Positions 1 through 5,852 are shown, numbered from the stretch's first letter. The stretch: DNA of 10,634 nucleotides from JAWLCG01 sp041687295 (GCA_041687295.1 JAWLCG010000163.1:1-10634), one strand, 5' to 3'. Numbers and translations: made by a program. The notes: generated from the sequence alone by a model not told the origin.

Positions 1-104
1 AGCCCGGCGAATCGAACAAGTGAGGGACGGCAACGACGGGTCCGGTCTGCCCGTGCGTTAGGCTGGCCGGGCCGGCGACGACCCACCCAACCGGAGGAAA
101 GGAC

Positions 105-1361
105 ATGAGACCAACGACACGACGCACCGCGTGGCTGGCCGGGGGGCTGGCCCTGGCCCTGTGGGCCCTGATCCCCGCGCCCGCCCTGGCCCAGGACTAC
201 GAGTGGGAGTCTGGCGAGGGCATTCAGGAAAGGCAATGGGACGACCCCAGCGACAGGGGCGAGGCTGAGGAGATCTACGAGGGCTGGTACTGGGGCGGGG
301 CGTCGCCCCGGACCAGCCGACGCCCCGGCGGCGATGACGACCCCTACTGGGCCGACTACGGCGACCGGAACGGCGGTCCCGAGGACACGGTCGGCGCCGG
401 GGCGGAGAGTCCCCCGCCGATCGACCCTCGGGGCACCGGCTTCCAGCGCCGCCCGCCGATGGACCCCTACCCGGCCGACCAGACCGAGTACGGCGAGTTG
501 GGCAGCGACTCCCCCGACTGGCAGGACACCCCCGTCGTCCGCGATCGGGAGCAGTGGGTTCGCAGCAACCGCAACCTCCGGCAGCGGATGGGCCCGGCCG
601 GGCGGATGCAGTGGATCCAGGGCCAGGTCGTCAGCCTGCAGCGCGGCCCGGGGCAGGACGGGCAGGACAACGTCGTCCTCCGCGTCCGCACCGACGACGG
701 CCAGACCCGCACCGTCCACCTCAGCGACCTCCAGACGCAGCGCCGCGTGCGGATCGCCCGCGGCGACCGCATCACCCTGGGCGGCTACCCCGCCCGCATC
801 GGCGGCGAGCCGGTTCTGATGGCCCGGCAACTGGGCCAGCCCGGCCCGGACGACTTCCAGCAGTATGGCTACCAGGACGAGACCTTCGCCCCGCAGCCGG
901 GCATGTCGCCGCCCGCCGCACAGGCCCGCCCCGGGACGGTCAGGGGCGAACTGAGCAACCTCCGCCTGGCCGAGATCCGTGGCCAGCGGATGGTCGTCGG
1001 CACCGTCCGCACCGAGGACGGGACGCAGGTCGAGGCCCTGCTGGGCACGCCGCAGTCGGTCCGCGGCCGCGACTGGGCCGTGCCGGGCGAGCGGGTGAGC
1101 CTCACCGGGCAGATGCGCACAATCGACGGGCGAACGCTCTTCGCCAGCGAGCGGGTGGACCGCGCAGCCGGCGAGGGCACCCAGAGCGGCGTCCGCCCCG
1201 ACACGGGCGGGCAAGGCCAATCCGCCTGGCCCCAGGGCCCGCAGACGGGCCAGACCGGCGGGCAGGTCCGCCCGGTCCCGCGGTCCGGCACCACACCGGG
1301 GAGCCCGCAGCAGGGCGCCGGATTCGAGTACCGCGATCCCCAGACCGGTCAGGGCTGGTAA
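105..1361 (+). CDS. Secreted protein of unknown function with two similar beta-rich (OB-like) segments
   Basis: I do not recognise a named family. Residues 1-29 are a Sec signal peptide: basic N-terminus (RPTTRR), hydrophobic Leu/Ala core, and an ALA|QD cleavage site after residue 29. Residues 30-165 are acidic, Gly/Pro/Trp/Tyr-rich and probably disordered. Two segments of about 75 residues (about 170-244 and 279-352) share a pattern: a G-[QE]-[VL] start, a strand ending VRT[DE]DG, a G[DE]R[IV][ST]L turn, and a closing strand after an I-[GD]-G turn. This suggests a duplicated small beta-barrel such as an OB fold, which is inference. The C-terminal 65 residues are Gly/Gln/Pro-rich and lack a sorting signal. 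The start is supported by GGAGG at 93-97, 7 bases before the ATG. It probably acts in the periplasm or outside the cell. The gene before it is not in the window, and a hairpin follows the stop. The reading frame is sure; the function is unknown. Confidence 0.9.
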   Translation: MRPTTRRTAWLAGGLALALWALIPAPALAQDYEWESGEGIQERQWDDPSDRGEAEEIYEGWYWGGASPRTSRRPGGDDDPYWADYGDRNGGPEDTVGAGAESPPPIDPRGTGFQRRPPMDPYPADQTEYGELGSDSPDWQDTPVVRDREQWVRSNRNLRQRMGPAGRMQWIQGQVVSLQRGPGQDGQDNVVLRVRTDDGQTRTVHLSDLQTQRRVRIARGDRITLGGYPARIGGEPVLMARQLGQPGPDDFQQYGYQDETFAPQPGMSPPAAQARPGTVRGELSNLRLAEIRGQRMVVGTVRTEDGTQVEALLGTPQSVRGRDWAVPGERVSLTGQMRTIDGRTLFASERVDRAAGEGTQSGVRPDTGGQGQSAWPQGPQTGQTGGQVRPVPRSGTTPGSPQQGAGFEYRDPQTGQGW

Positions 1362-1384
1362 AGCCCACAGACCGTGCCCCTCGG

Positions 1385-1413
1385 CGGGCGGGTGCCCCGG
1401 CGGCGCCCGCCCG
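1385..1413 (+). terminator. GC-rich hairpin after the secreted-protein gene
   Basis: A 12-base-pair stem (1385-1396 with 1402-1413, one G-U pair) closes a 5-base loop, beginning 23 bases after the stop codon. The bases after it (TCGCGTTG) are not a real U-tract, so intrinsic termination is only possible. It may instead protect the 3' end of the mRNA. Confidence 0.4.
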
Positions 1414-1446
1414 TCGCGTTGCGCGGCCGGGGGCGATTGCGGCGCG

Positions 1447-1452
1447 TACAAT
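1447..1452 (+). promoter_or_regulatory. Possible -10 element for the DUF2795 gene
   Basis: TACAAT matches the sigma70 -10 consensus at five of six bases and sits in a short AT-rich patch inside GC-rich DNA. The predicted start would be near 1459, just before the leader hairpin. I see no convincing -35 at the usual spacing; TTGCGC at 1419-1424 is 22 bases away, which is too far. The call is weak. Confidence 0.3.
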
Positions 1453-1464
1453 TACAGTGACACA

Positions 1465-1489
1465 GGCCGTCGGCCGGACGCCGACGGCC
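1465..1489 (+). promoter_or_regulatory. Perfect 10-bp hairpin in the leader of the DUF2795 gene
   Basis: The arms GGCCGTCGGC (1465-1474) and GCCGACGGCC (1480-1489) pair perfectly around the loop CGGAC. If transcription starts near 1459, this hairpin forms the first structure of the mRNA, 17 bases upstream of the Shine-Dalgarno sequence, so it should not hide the ribosome site. It could stabilise the 5' end, bind a protein, or be a terminator-like end of the previous transcript. Confidence 0.45.
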
Positions 1490-1518
1490 CCCGAGAGACC
1501 CTTACCGGAGGATGAAGC

Positions 1519-1716
1519 ATGTTCCAATACGAGAGGGTGGCGCTGGACCAGTTCCTGCAGACGCTGGACTACCCCCAGGACCGCGAGCACGTGATCCAGG
1601 CGGCCAAGGAGACCACGCTGCCGCCGGCGGCCTTCAAGCTGCTCCAACGTCTCGACGACAAGCAGTACGACAGCGCCCAGGACGTCGAGGACGACCTCCG
1701 CCAACACCGCGCCTGA
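1519..1716 (+). CDS. Small DUF2795-like protein
   Basis: This 65-residue cytoplasmic protein has no signal peptide or membrane segment. It follows the pattern of the DUF2795 family of small helical proteins: a start like [VL]..[FL]L..L-D-Y-P (residues 11-20), then a helix with VIQAAKE, then LPPAAFKLLQRL, a D-D-K-Q-Y-D-S turn, and a closing V-E-D-D-L helix. Family members are usually about 60-100 residues, so it is full length. Their biochemical role is not established. The start is set by GGAGG at 1507-1511, 7 bases before the ATG. An ATG at 1512 is in another frame and lies too close to that site. The gene seems to be transcribed alone, between a leader hairpin and a palindrome 19 bases after its stop. 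The family assignment is from memory of the motif pattern and is fairly likely. Confidence 0.8.
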   Translation: MFQYERVALDQFLQTLDYPQDREHVIQAAKETTLPPAAFKLLQRLDDKQYDSAQDVEDDLRQHRA

Positions 1717-1735
1717 TCGCCCCCGCAGGGCCTTT

Positions 1736-1761
1736 GTAGGGCGGGCCAGGGCCCGCCCTAC
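1736..1761. repeat. 26-base perfect palindrome, possible terminator
   Basis: The arms GTAGGGCGGGCC (1736-1747) and GGCCCGCCCTAC (1750-1761) are perfect complements separated by AG. In RNA the innermost pairs would open to give a loop. It begins 19 bases after the DUF2795 stop. The flanks TTT before and TATAAA after give no true U-tract on either strand, so termination is possible but not shown. It may be a copy of a dispersed repeat. Confidence 0.6.
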
Positions 1762-1784
1762 TATAAACGACGGCCCCCGGCAAG

Positions 1785-1805
1785 GTGGGCTTGGCCCAAG
1801 CCCAC
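1785..1805. repeat. 21-base palindrome overlapping the next hairpin
   Basis: The arms GTGGGCTTGG (1785-1794) and CCAAGCCCAC (1796-1805) are perfect complements around a single C. Its right arm shares bases 1796-1805 with the larger hairpin at 1793-1832, so the two cannot form together in one strand. Confidence 0.6.
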
Positions 1806-1832
1806 GGAATGCCTTCCGTGGGCATCTTGGCC
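1793..1832. repeat. Long bulged hairpin with perfect 10-bp core
   Basis: The core arms GCCCACGGAA (1800-1809) and TTCCGTGGGC (1814-1823) are perfect complements with a TGCC loop. The stem continues outward after a small internal mismatch, as GGC(C)CAAG on the left pairs with CTTGGCC on the right. It looks like a dispersed intergenic element; no flanking target-site duplication is visible. Confidence 0.6.
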
Positions 1833-1926
1833 GGGCCGGCCCAAGCGCGGCCCAACGCACCCGCACCTCCGATGGGCAAACGGTCCACCCCTTTCTGGAG
1901 ACGCGCGAGCCCGCCTTCGAGCCAAA

Positions 1927-1959
1927 GCGGCGTCGTTGCCGCCGCACTCCAAAGGAGTG
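1927..1959. repeat. Pair of small adjacent hairpins
   Basis: GCGGC/GCCGC (1927-1931 and 1938-1942) closes a GTCGTT loop. It is followed by CACTCC-AAA-GGAGTG (1945-1959), a perfect 6-bp stem with a 3-base loop. Each is short, but they lie side by side within the palindrome cluster. Confidence 0.4.
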
Positions 1960-2017
1960 GTCCGCCAGCCGCGCAGGGACACCCAGAGCGGCCCGGCAGG
2001 GGTCGGCAGGGCGAAAG

Positions 2018-2067
2018 ACGCGAATGGAAGATTAAGACAGCAAGACCCAAGAATCCTCCATTCGTGC
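2018..2067. repeat. Imperfect inverted repeat, 16-base arms
   Basis: Bases 2018-2033 (ACGCGAATGGAAGATT) match the reverse complement of 2052-2067 at 13 of 16 positions, with an 18-base A-rich loop between them. The GC content is clearly lower than in the surrounding DNA, which suggests a different origin from the flanking genes. This could be a remnant of a small mobile or dispersed element. Confidence 0.5.
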
Positions 2068-2075
2068 CATTCGTG
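2058..2075. repeat. Tandem 9-base repeat CCATTCGTG x2
   Basis: Two perfect copies of CCATTCGTG lie head to tail (2058-2066 and 2067-2075). The first copy overlaps the right arm of the imperfect inverted repeat. The reverse complement of the unit's core (CGAATGG) is also present at 2021-2027. Confidence 0.6.
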
Positions 2076-2094
2076 TCGACCCCCTGTACCTGGA

Positions 2095-2119
2095 GGGGGA
2101 GCCCTGCGGGGGGGGAGCC
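2095..2119. repeat. Spaced direct repeat GGGGGAGCC with a G8 run
   Basis: GGGGGAGCC occurs at 2095-2103 and again at 2111-2119. The second copy is preceded by three more G, making a run of eight (2108-2115). The run is non-coding; it is prone to slippage in replication and sequencing, so its exact length is uncertain. Confidence 0.4.
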
Positions 2120-2125
2120 TCACGA

Positions 2126-2150
2126 CGTGGCTACAAACGCCGTAGCCACG
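2126..2150 (-). terminator. 9-bp hairpin downstream of the acetyltransferase gene
   Basis: The arms CGTGGCTAC (2126-2134) and GTAGCCACG (2142-2150) pair perfectly around a 7-base loop, 40 bases past the stop of the minus-strand acetyltransferase gene. No U-tract follows on either strand. It may end the minus-strand transcript or simply be another member of the palindrome cluster. Confidence 0.35.
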
Positions 2151-2189
2151 GCACCCGGACGGCTGTTCCTTTGCGGAGACGCGGGCGGC

Positions 2190-2858
2190 TCAGGCGGTGT
2201 GGGCGGTGAGGGCTTGGGGCTCGGCGGCCGTTTCGCGGATGACGCGGGCGGGCACGCCGACGACGGTGCTCAGTGGCGGCACGTCGCGCAGGACGACCGC
2301 GCCGGCCCCGACGGTGGCGCCCCGGCCAATGGTGACGCCCTGGATGATCGTCGAGCCGATGCCGACGAAGGCGAAATCCTCGACCCGCACCCGCCCGGCC
2401 AGGCGGGCGCCGGGGCAGATGTGGCTGGCCCGGCCAATGAGCGACTCGTGGTCGACGATGCTGGCCGTGTTGACGATGCAGCTGTCGTCGATGCGGCAGT
2501 GGGCGCAGATGACGGCGGCAGCGCAGATGACGACGTTGCGCCCCAGCCGGGCCGTGTCGGCGACGACGGCGCGGGGGTGGATGGCGTTGCCCAGGTGCAG
2601 GCCGAGGCTCTCGAGGGTCTCGGCGTACATGTGGCGGGTGGGGTTGTCGCCGATGGCGACGATGGCCTGGTCGATGCGGTCCAGCCAGCGCCGCGGCGGC
2701 TGGGTCGGGCTGCCGAGCACCGCCACCCCGTCGACCCGCTGGCCGTGCAGGGCCACGTTGGCGTCCAGAAAGCCCACCGGGTCGCATCCGTGCGCCTGGC
2801 GGTAGATGTCCAGCACCACGCGTCCGTGGCCGCCGGCACCGATAATGACCGTTCCCAT
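2190..2858 (-). CDS. NeuD/PglD-family sugar acetyltransferase (left-handed beta-helix)
   Basis: This 222-residue cytoplasmic enzyme probably transfers acetyl from acetyl-CoA to a sugar or nucleotide-sugar for a surface glycan. Residues 1-75 form the small Rossmann-like domain, with the GAGGHGRVV signature (7-15). From about 94 onward come hexapeptide repeats of a left-handed beta-helix, closing with GAGAVVLRDVPP and the GVPARVI segment (201-207). His137 (VDHE) and His146 (SHICPG) are nine residues apart, as are the catalytic and CoA-binding histidines of PglD (His125/His134), so it is probably active. Length is typical (about 200-220). The start has GGGAGG (plus-strand 2864-2869) 5 bases upstream. 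It stands alone, divergent from the export operon. The substrate (sialic acid, bacillosamine precursor or other) cannot be told from sequence, so no symbol is given. Confidence 0.92.
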   Translation of the reverse strand: MGTVIIGAGGHGRVVLDIYRQAHGCDPVGFLDANVALHGQRVDGVAVLGSPTQPPRRWLDRIDQAIVAIGDNPTRHMYAETLESLGLHLGNAIHPRAVVADTARLGRNVVICAAAVICAHCRIDDSCIVNTASIVDHESLIGRASHICPGARLAGRVRVEDFAFVGIGSTIIQGVTIGRGATVGAGAVVLRDVPPLSTVVGVPARVIRETAAEPQALTAHTA

Positions 2859-3047
2859 GGGATCCTCCCGGTATTCGGGCCTCCGCCCGTAGTGGGTTTA
2901 TCGGACGAAAAACCAGCGGGCCATGAGACATTTTCGGACCTTGTCCCCCCGTCGCATCCACTGGATTTCCATGAAGATAAGGCCCCGGCCGGCCGATAGA
3001 GGATACCGTGGAAACCCCGAGTCTCCCTGCGCCCTTAAGCGAAGGCG

Positions 3048-3075
3048 TTGATTTGCCGATCCGGAATACTATGAT
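3048..3075 (+). promoter_or_regulatory. Sigma70-like promoter for the export/exosortase operon
   Basis: TTGATT (3048-3053, four of six consensus bases) is followed after 16 bases by TATGAT (3070-3075, five of six). The start site would be near 3082, giving a leader of about 150 bases. I saw no sigma54 -24/-12 pair (TGGC...TTGC), although some exosortase gene sets are controlled that way. Moderate confidence. Confidence 0.42.
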
Positions 3076-3215
3076 GGATGTCCCGGGCCGGCTTAGGTTT
3101 GTGTCCGGTCAAGTGGCCAGGGGCGAGTTCCCGGGATGGATCCCGTCGGTTCCAGCGAGCTGGTGAGCCGCACGTGCACGAGGACGGGCGGCCGGCGGCC
3201 GGTGGCTTTGATCAC

Positions 3216-3223
3216 AGGTGAGG
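3216..3223 (+). promoter_or_regulatory. Ribosome site choosing the 3235 start of the export lipoprotein
   Basis: AGGTGAGG lies 11 bases before the ATG at 3235. The same frame is open back to an ATG at 3136, which has only AGGGG 12 bases upstream. Starting at 3235 places a lipoprotein signal at the very N-terminus, whereas starting at 3136 would bury it behind 33 polar residues. The 3235 start is therefore preferred. Confidence 0.6.
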
Positions 3224-3234
3224 CAGTGAGAACT

Positions 3235-4839
3235 ATGCAACCCTTGCGGCGGTGGATGGGCCTGGGCCTGATGGCAGCGGTGGCCCTGAGCGTGGGCGGG
3301 TGCGGCAACTACAAGCCGGCCCTGTGGCGCCCGCAGGCGTGGTGGCAGAGCTGGCTGGACCCCACGCAGATGGTGGTCGCGCCGGAGGAGCCCGACGTCG
3401 TGCCGATCGTCGAGGAGGTCGACCCCGTCGACGAGTACCGCGAGCTGGTGCCCAACGCCGTCAAGCCCACGATGGACGACCTGGTCTACACGGCCGAGGA
3501 CTACCGCGTCGGCGCCGGCGACATCCTGCGGGTCAGCGTGCTGAACCTGCTGGCCGAGGGCGTCGAGACCGTCCGCGAGGTCATCGTCACCAACACCGGC
3601 TACATCTCGCTGCCGCTGGTGCCCGAGCCGCTCTACGTCGAGGGCATGACGATGGACCAGGTCCGTCGGTCCGTCATCGACGCCTACCAGCCCGAGGTCC
3701 TGCTCGAGCCGGTCGTCTCGGTGCTGCCCCTGCAGCAGCGCCAGGACATGTTCAGCATCCTCGGCGCGGTGCAGCGTCCCAGCACCTACCAGATCCCCAA
3801 GCAGCCCTTCCGCCTGCTGGAGGCCCTGGCCCTGGCCGGCGACGTGACGCAGGCGAACATCGAGTGGGTCTACGTGATTCGCCCCACCGGCGAATCGCCG
3901 GGGATGGAGGCTTCGCCCACGGCCCCGGCCGCCCCGGCCGCCCCGGCCGCTCGCCAGCCTATGCGCCCCGAAGACCTGCCCCCGCTGCCGGGCCTGGAGG
4001 AGCTGCCGCCCGCCGAGGCGCCCGCCGAGGTCCCCGCCCAGCCCCAAGCCGAGCCGGCGCCGGGCGAGGAGGTCGACCCGCTCGAGGAGCTGCGCCGCTA
4101 CATGCCCCAGTCGACCCCGCAGACCGAGCCCCAGCCCCTCCAGCCCAGCCAGCAGCGCTCCGCCCAGGCGCCGGCCTGGATCTACCAGGACGGCCAGTGG
4201 ACGCCCACGCCGCGGCTGACGGCCTCGCAGATGGGCTCGGCCGTCGTCGCCCCGCCCCCGGTCGACCTGGAGGACCCCTTCGGCTGGGCGATGGCGGACA
4301 TGTCCAACATGGCCCGCATCATCGCCGTCAACCTGCCGCGCCTCCGCGACGGCGAGGCCAGGCTCAACATCGTCGTCCGCCCCGGCGACATCGTCCACAT
4401 CCCGCCGCTGACGGTGGGCGAGTTCTACATGATGGGCGAGGTCGCCCGCCCCGGCGTCTACAACCTCACCGGCCGGCGCGTCACCGTCAAGATGGCCCTG
4501 GCCGCCGCCGGAAACCTCAGCCCGCTGGGCTGGCCCAGCAACAGCATCCTCATCCGCAGGGTCGGAACCAATCAAGAGATACAGGTTCCGCTGAACCTCG
4601 ACCTGATCATGGCCGGCAAGGAACCGGATATTTTCCTAAAACCCAATGATGTCGTGGCCGTAGGAAGTCATATCCTGGCGCCGTTCCTGGCTGTGGCCCG
4701 CAACGCCTTCCGCATGACCTACGGCTTCGGGTTCATCTACGACCGGAACTTCGCCAATGCCAATCTCAAGGAGTTTGACGGCGTCGACGCGTTCGGCAAC
4801 CCGATCTACAGCGAGCGATTCAACAGCATCTTCGATTAG
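3235..4839 (+). CDS. Polysaccharide export lipoprotein (Wza/KpsD-like, SLBB domains)
   Basis: This 534-residue protein is an outer-membrane polysaccharide export protein, the exit pore or its periplasmic part. Residues 1-22 are a lipoprotein signal with lipobox VGGC, so Cys23 would carry the lipid. The poly-export domain is at about 88-165 and begins YRVGAGDILRVSV. A first SLBB domain starts at 172 (FSILGAVQRPSTYQI) and runs to about 216. It breaks off into a Pro/Ala/Gln/Glu-rich stretch (about 220-345) and resumes near 360, ending with VRPGDIVHIPP. A second SLBB follows (397-477, GEVARPGVYNL to LKPNDVVAVG). The C-terminal 55 residues are aromatic-rich. Wza itself is about 380 residues; the excess is mainly the insertion. 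It is the first gene of the operon, and the exosortase starts 32 bases after its stop. Confidence 0.92.
   Translation: MQPLRRWMGLGLMAAVALSVGGCGNYKPALWRPQAWWQSWLDPTQMVVAPEEPDVVPIVEEVDPVDEYRELVPNAVKPTMDDLVYTAEDYRVGAGDILRVSVLNLLAEGVETVREVIVTNTGYISLPLVPEPLYVEGMTMDQVRRSVIDAYQPEVLLEPVVSVLPLQQRQDMFSILGAVQRPSTYQIPKQPFRLLEALALAGDVTQANIEWVYVIRPTGESPGMEASPTAPAAPAAPAARQPMRPEDLPPLPGLEELPPAEAPAEVPAQPQAEPAPGEEVDPLEELRRYMPQSTPQTEPQPLQPSQQRSAQAPAWIYQDGQWTPTPRLTASQMGSAVVAPPPVDLEDPFGWAMADMSNMARIIAVNLPRLRDGEARLNIVVRPGDIVHIPPLTVGEFYMMGEVARPGVYNLTGRRVTVKMALAAAGNLSPLGWPSNSILIRRVGTNQEIQVPLNLDLIMAGKEPDIFLKPNDVVAVGSHILAPFLAVARNAFRMTYGFGFIYDRNFANANLKEFDGVDAFGNPIYSERFNSIFD
3925..3951 (+). repeat. Three tandem 9-base units (CCGGCCGCC) coding Pro-Ala-Ala
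   Basis: Units at 3925-3933, 3934-3942 and 3943-3951 (the last ends in T) encode three Pro-Ala-Ala triplets inside the low-complexity linker of the export lipoprotein. Loss or gain of whole units would keep the frame, so the linker length could vary between strains. Confidence 0.6.
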
Positions 4840-4871
4840 TCGGCCCTGACCCCGGAAAGGTTGTCCCGGAC

Positions 4872-5852
4872 ATGAGCCAGGTATCGGATAACAACACTGT
4901 GGCGCCGGCGGGGCCCTCGCGGCTGTCGGCGGCGCTGGACGTGCCACCCCCCTCGGCCCAGCCGGCGGGGGGGCTGAGCCGCGAGACGCTCGTCCGCGCC
5001 GGCGTGCTGGGCGGGCTGTTCGTCCTGCTGCACCTCGAGCCGCTGCGCTGGCTGGTGCTGGCCTGCTGGCGGGACACGGACTGGAACCACGGCCTGATCC
5101 TGCCGCTGTTCAGCCTCTACCTGCTCTACATCCGCCGCGACGACGTCCTGGCGGCGGTCCGCCGGCCCTACTGGCCCGGGCTGCTGGTCATGGTCGGCGC
5201 GCTGGCGGCCGAGGTGTTCTTCGCCACCATCCTGCCCAACAACTGGCTGCTGAACCTGTCGATGATCGGCATGCTCTTCGGCCTGGTGCTCTACCTGGGC
5301 GGCCCGGCGCTGATCCGCGTGACGGCGGTGCCGATCCTGTTCCTGGCCCTGGCGGTGCCCTGGCCCGAGTCGCTCTACGGGCGGGTGGCGTATCCGCTGC
5401 AGGAGGTCGCCGCCAAGGGCACCGTCGGCATCATGCGCGGGCTGGGCGTGGACATCACACGCTCGGCCAGCAATTTGCGCCTGGTGACGCGGTCGTTCCA
5501 GGTGCATGACCTGACGGTGGCCGAGGCGTGCAGCGGCATGCGGCTGCTGATGGCCTTTTTCACCCTGGGCGTGGCGACGGCGTACATCGAGAGCCGGCCC
5601 GTCTGGCAGCGGGTGGTCCTGGTGGGCGCGGGCATCCCCATCGCGGTGCTGTGCAACGTGTTGCGGGTGACGATCACCTCGTTCACCTACTACTTCGACC
5701 GCCCCGAGCTGGGCCAGGACGTCATGCATAACCTGACGGGCATGTTCATGCTGCTGCCGGCCTTCGCGATGCTCTGGGGGCTCAGCTGGCTGCTCAAGCA
5801 CCTGTTCGTGGGCGAGGGCGAACCGGCCCGGGCCCAGGGAGGTCAGTCATGA
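4872..5852 (+). CDS. Exosortase (transpeptidase-like membrane protease)
   Basis: This 326-residue inner-membrane protein is an exosortase, which recognises C-terminal sorting tags (PEP-CTERM or a variant) on exported proteins, cleaves them and probably passes them to a surface acceptor. The family triad is intact: Cys220 in EACSGMR, Arg265 in CNVLR, and His286 in MHNLTG. The N-terminal 40 residues are a Pro/Ala/Ser-rich cytoplasmic tail. About eight hydrophobic segments follow (roughly 41-55, 72-88, 101-122, 125-143, 150-163, 220-238, 247-270 and 289-310). WNHG (71-74) and VPWPE (162-166) are further family-like landmarks. The start has GGAAAGG at 4854-4860, 11 bases upstream. The downstream EpsI-like gene overlaps it by four bases, which strongly suggests translational coupling. 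I cannot assign an exosortase subtype, and no matching substrate lies in the window. Confidence 0.95.
   Translation: MSQVSDNNTVAPAGPSRLSAALDVPPPSAQPAGGLSRETLVRAGVLGGLFVLLHLEPLRWLVLACWRDTDWNHGLILPLFSLYLLYIRRDDVLAAVRRPYWPGLLVMVGALAAEVFFATILPNNWLLNLSMIGMLFGLVLYLGGPALIRVTAVPILFLALAVPWPESLYGRVAYPLQEVAAKGTVGIMRGLGVDITRSASNLRLVTRSFQVHDLTVAEACSGMRLLMAFFTLGVATAYIESRPVWQRVVLVGAGIPIAVLCNVLRVTITSFTYYFDRPELGQDVMHNLTGMFMLLPAFAMLWGLSWLLKHLFVGEGEPARAQGGQS
5837..5843 (+). promoter_or_regulatory. Ribosome site for the EpsI-like gene inside the exosortase 3' end
   Basis: GGGAGGT lies 5 bases before the ATG at 5849 and is embedded in the last codons of the exosortase gene. With the ATGA stop/start overlap (5849-5852), it supports coupled translation of the two partners. 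Confidence 0.75.

Larger units (their letters stand above)
1717..2189. other. Gene-free stretch filled with palindromes and short repeats
   Basis: Open frames here (for example + strand from 1785) have no ribosome site and no recognisable protein, and they run antisense into the acetyltransferase gene. The stretch instead contains at least six inverted repeats, a tandem 9-base repeat and a G8 run, listed separately. The density of palindromes suggests several small dispersed intergenic elements placed side by side, or one composite element. It separates two converging genes. Confidence 0.7.
2859..3234. other. Divergent intergenic region between acetyltransferase and export operon
   Basis: No gene is supported in this stretch of about 375 bases. 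It holds the acetyltransferase ribosome site at its left end, a relatively AT-rich patch around 2896-2990, a rightward sigma70-like promoter (3048-3075) and a leader of about 150 bases before the export gene. The leader contains short palindromes (ATCCCG/CGGGAT near 3133, GCACGTGC near 3171), but I see no match to a known riboswitch. I found no clear promoter for the minus-strand gene. Confidence 0.55.

Noticed and set aside
1..61. Possible 3' end of an upstream + strand gene (frames ending with TGA at 21 or TAG at 59)
   Set aside because: Too short to show coding character, and two frames are equally possible. Nothing identifies a protein.
554..1594. Long + strand open frame overlapping the secreted-protein gene
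   Set aside because: It is the Arg/Pro/Gly-rich shadow of a GC-rich gene in another frame, and it would overrun the DUF2795 start. The 105 frame has the signal peptide and ribosome site.
1102..1947. Minus-strand open frame across 1102-1947
   Set aside because: It has shadow composition (Arg/Gly/Ala/Pro), overlaps two supported + strand genes, and lacks recognisable motifs.
1736..2150. CRISPR array
   Set aside because: The repeats are mostly different from one another, overlapping and irregularly spaced, with no uniform spacers and no cas genes.
1785..2999. 404-residue + strand open frame
   Set aside because: It runs through the palindrome cluster and then antisense to the acetyltransferase, which has clear family motifs on the other strand. 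The Asp/Gly/Ala-biased product is typical of a shadow frame.
3082..3234. Cyclic-di-GMP or other known riboswitch in the export leader
   Set aside because: I looked for conserved GEMM-type core sequences and saw none; only short palindromes are present.
3109..4575. 488-residue minus-strand open frame opposite the export lipoprotein
   Set aside because: The product is His/Asp/Val/Gly/Arg-rich with no domain, while the + strand shows a lipobox, poly-export and SLBB motifs.
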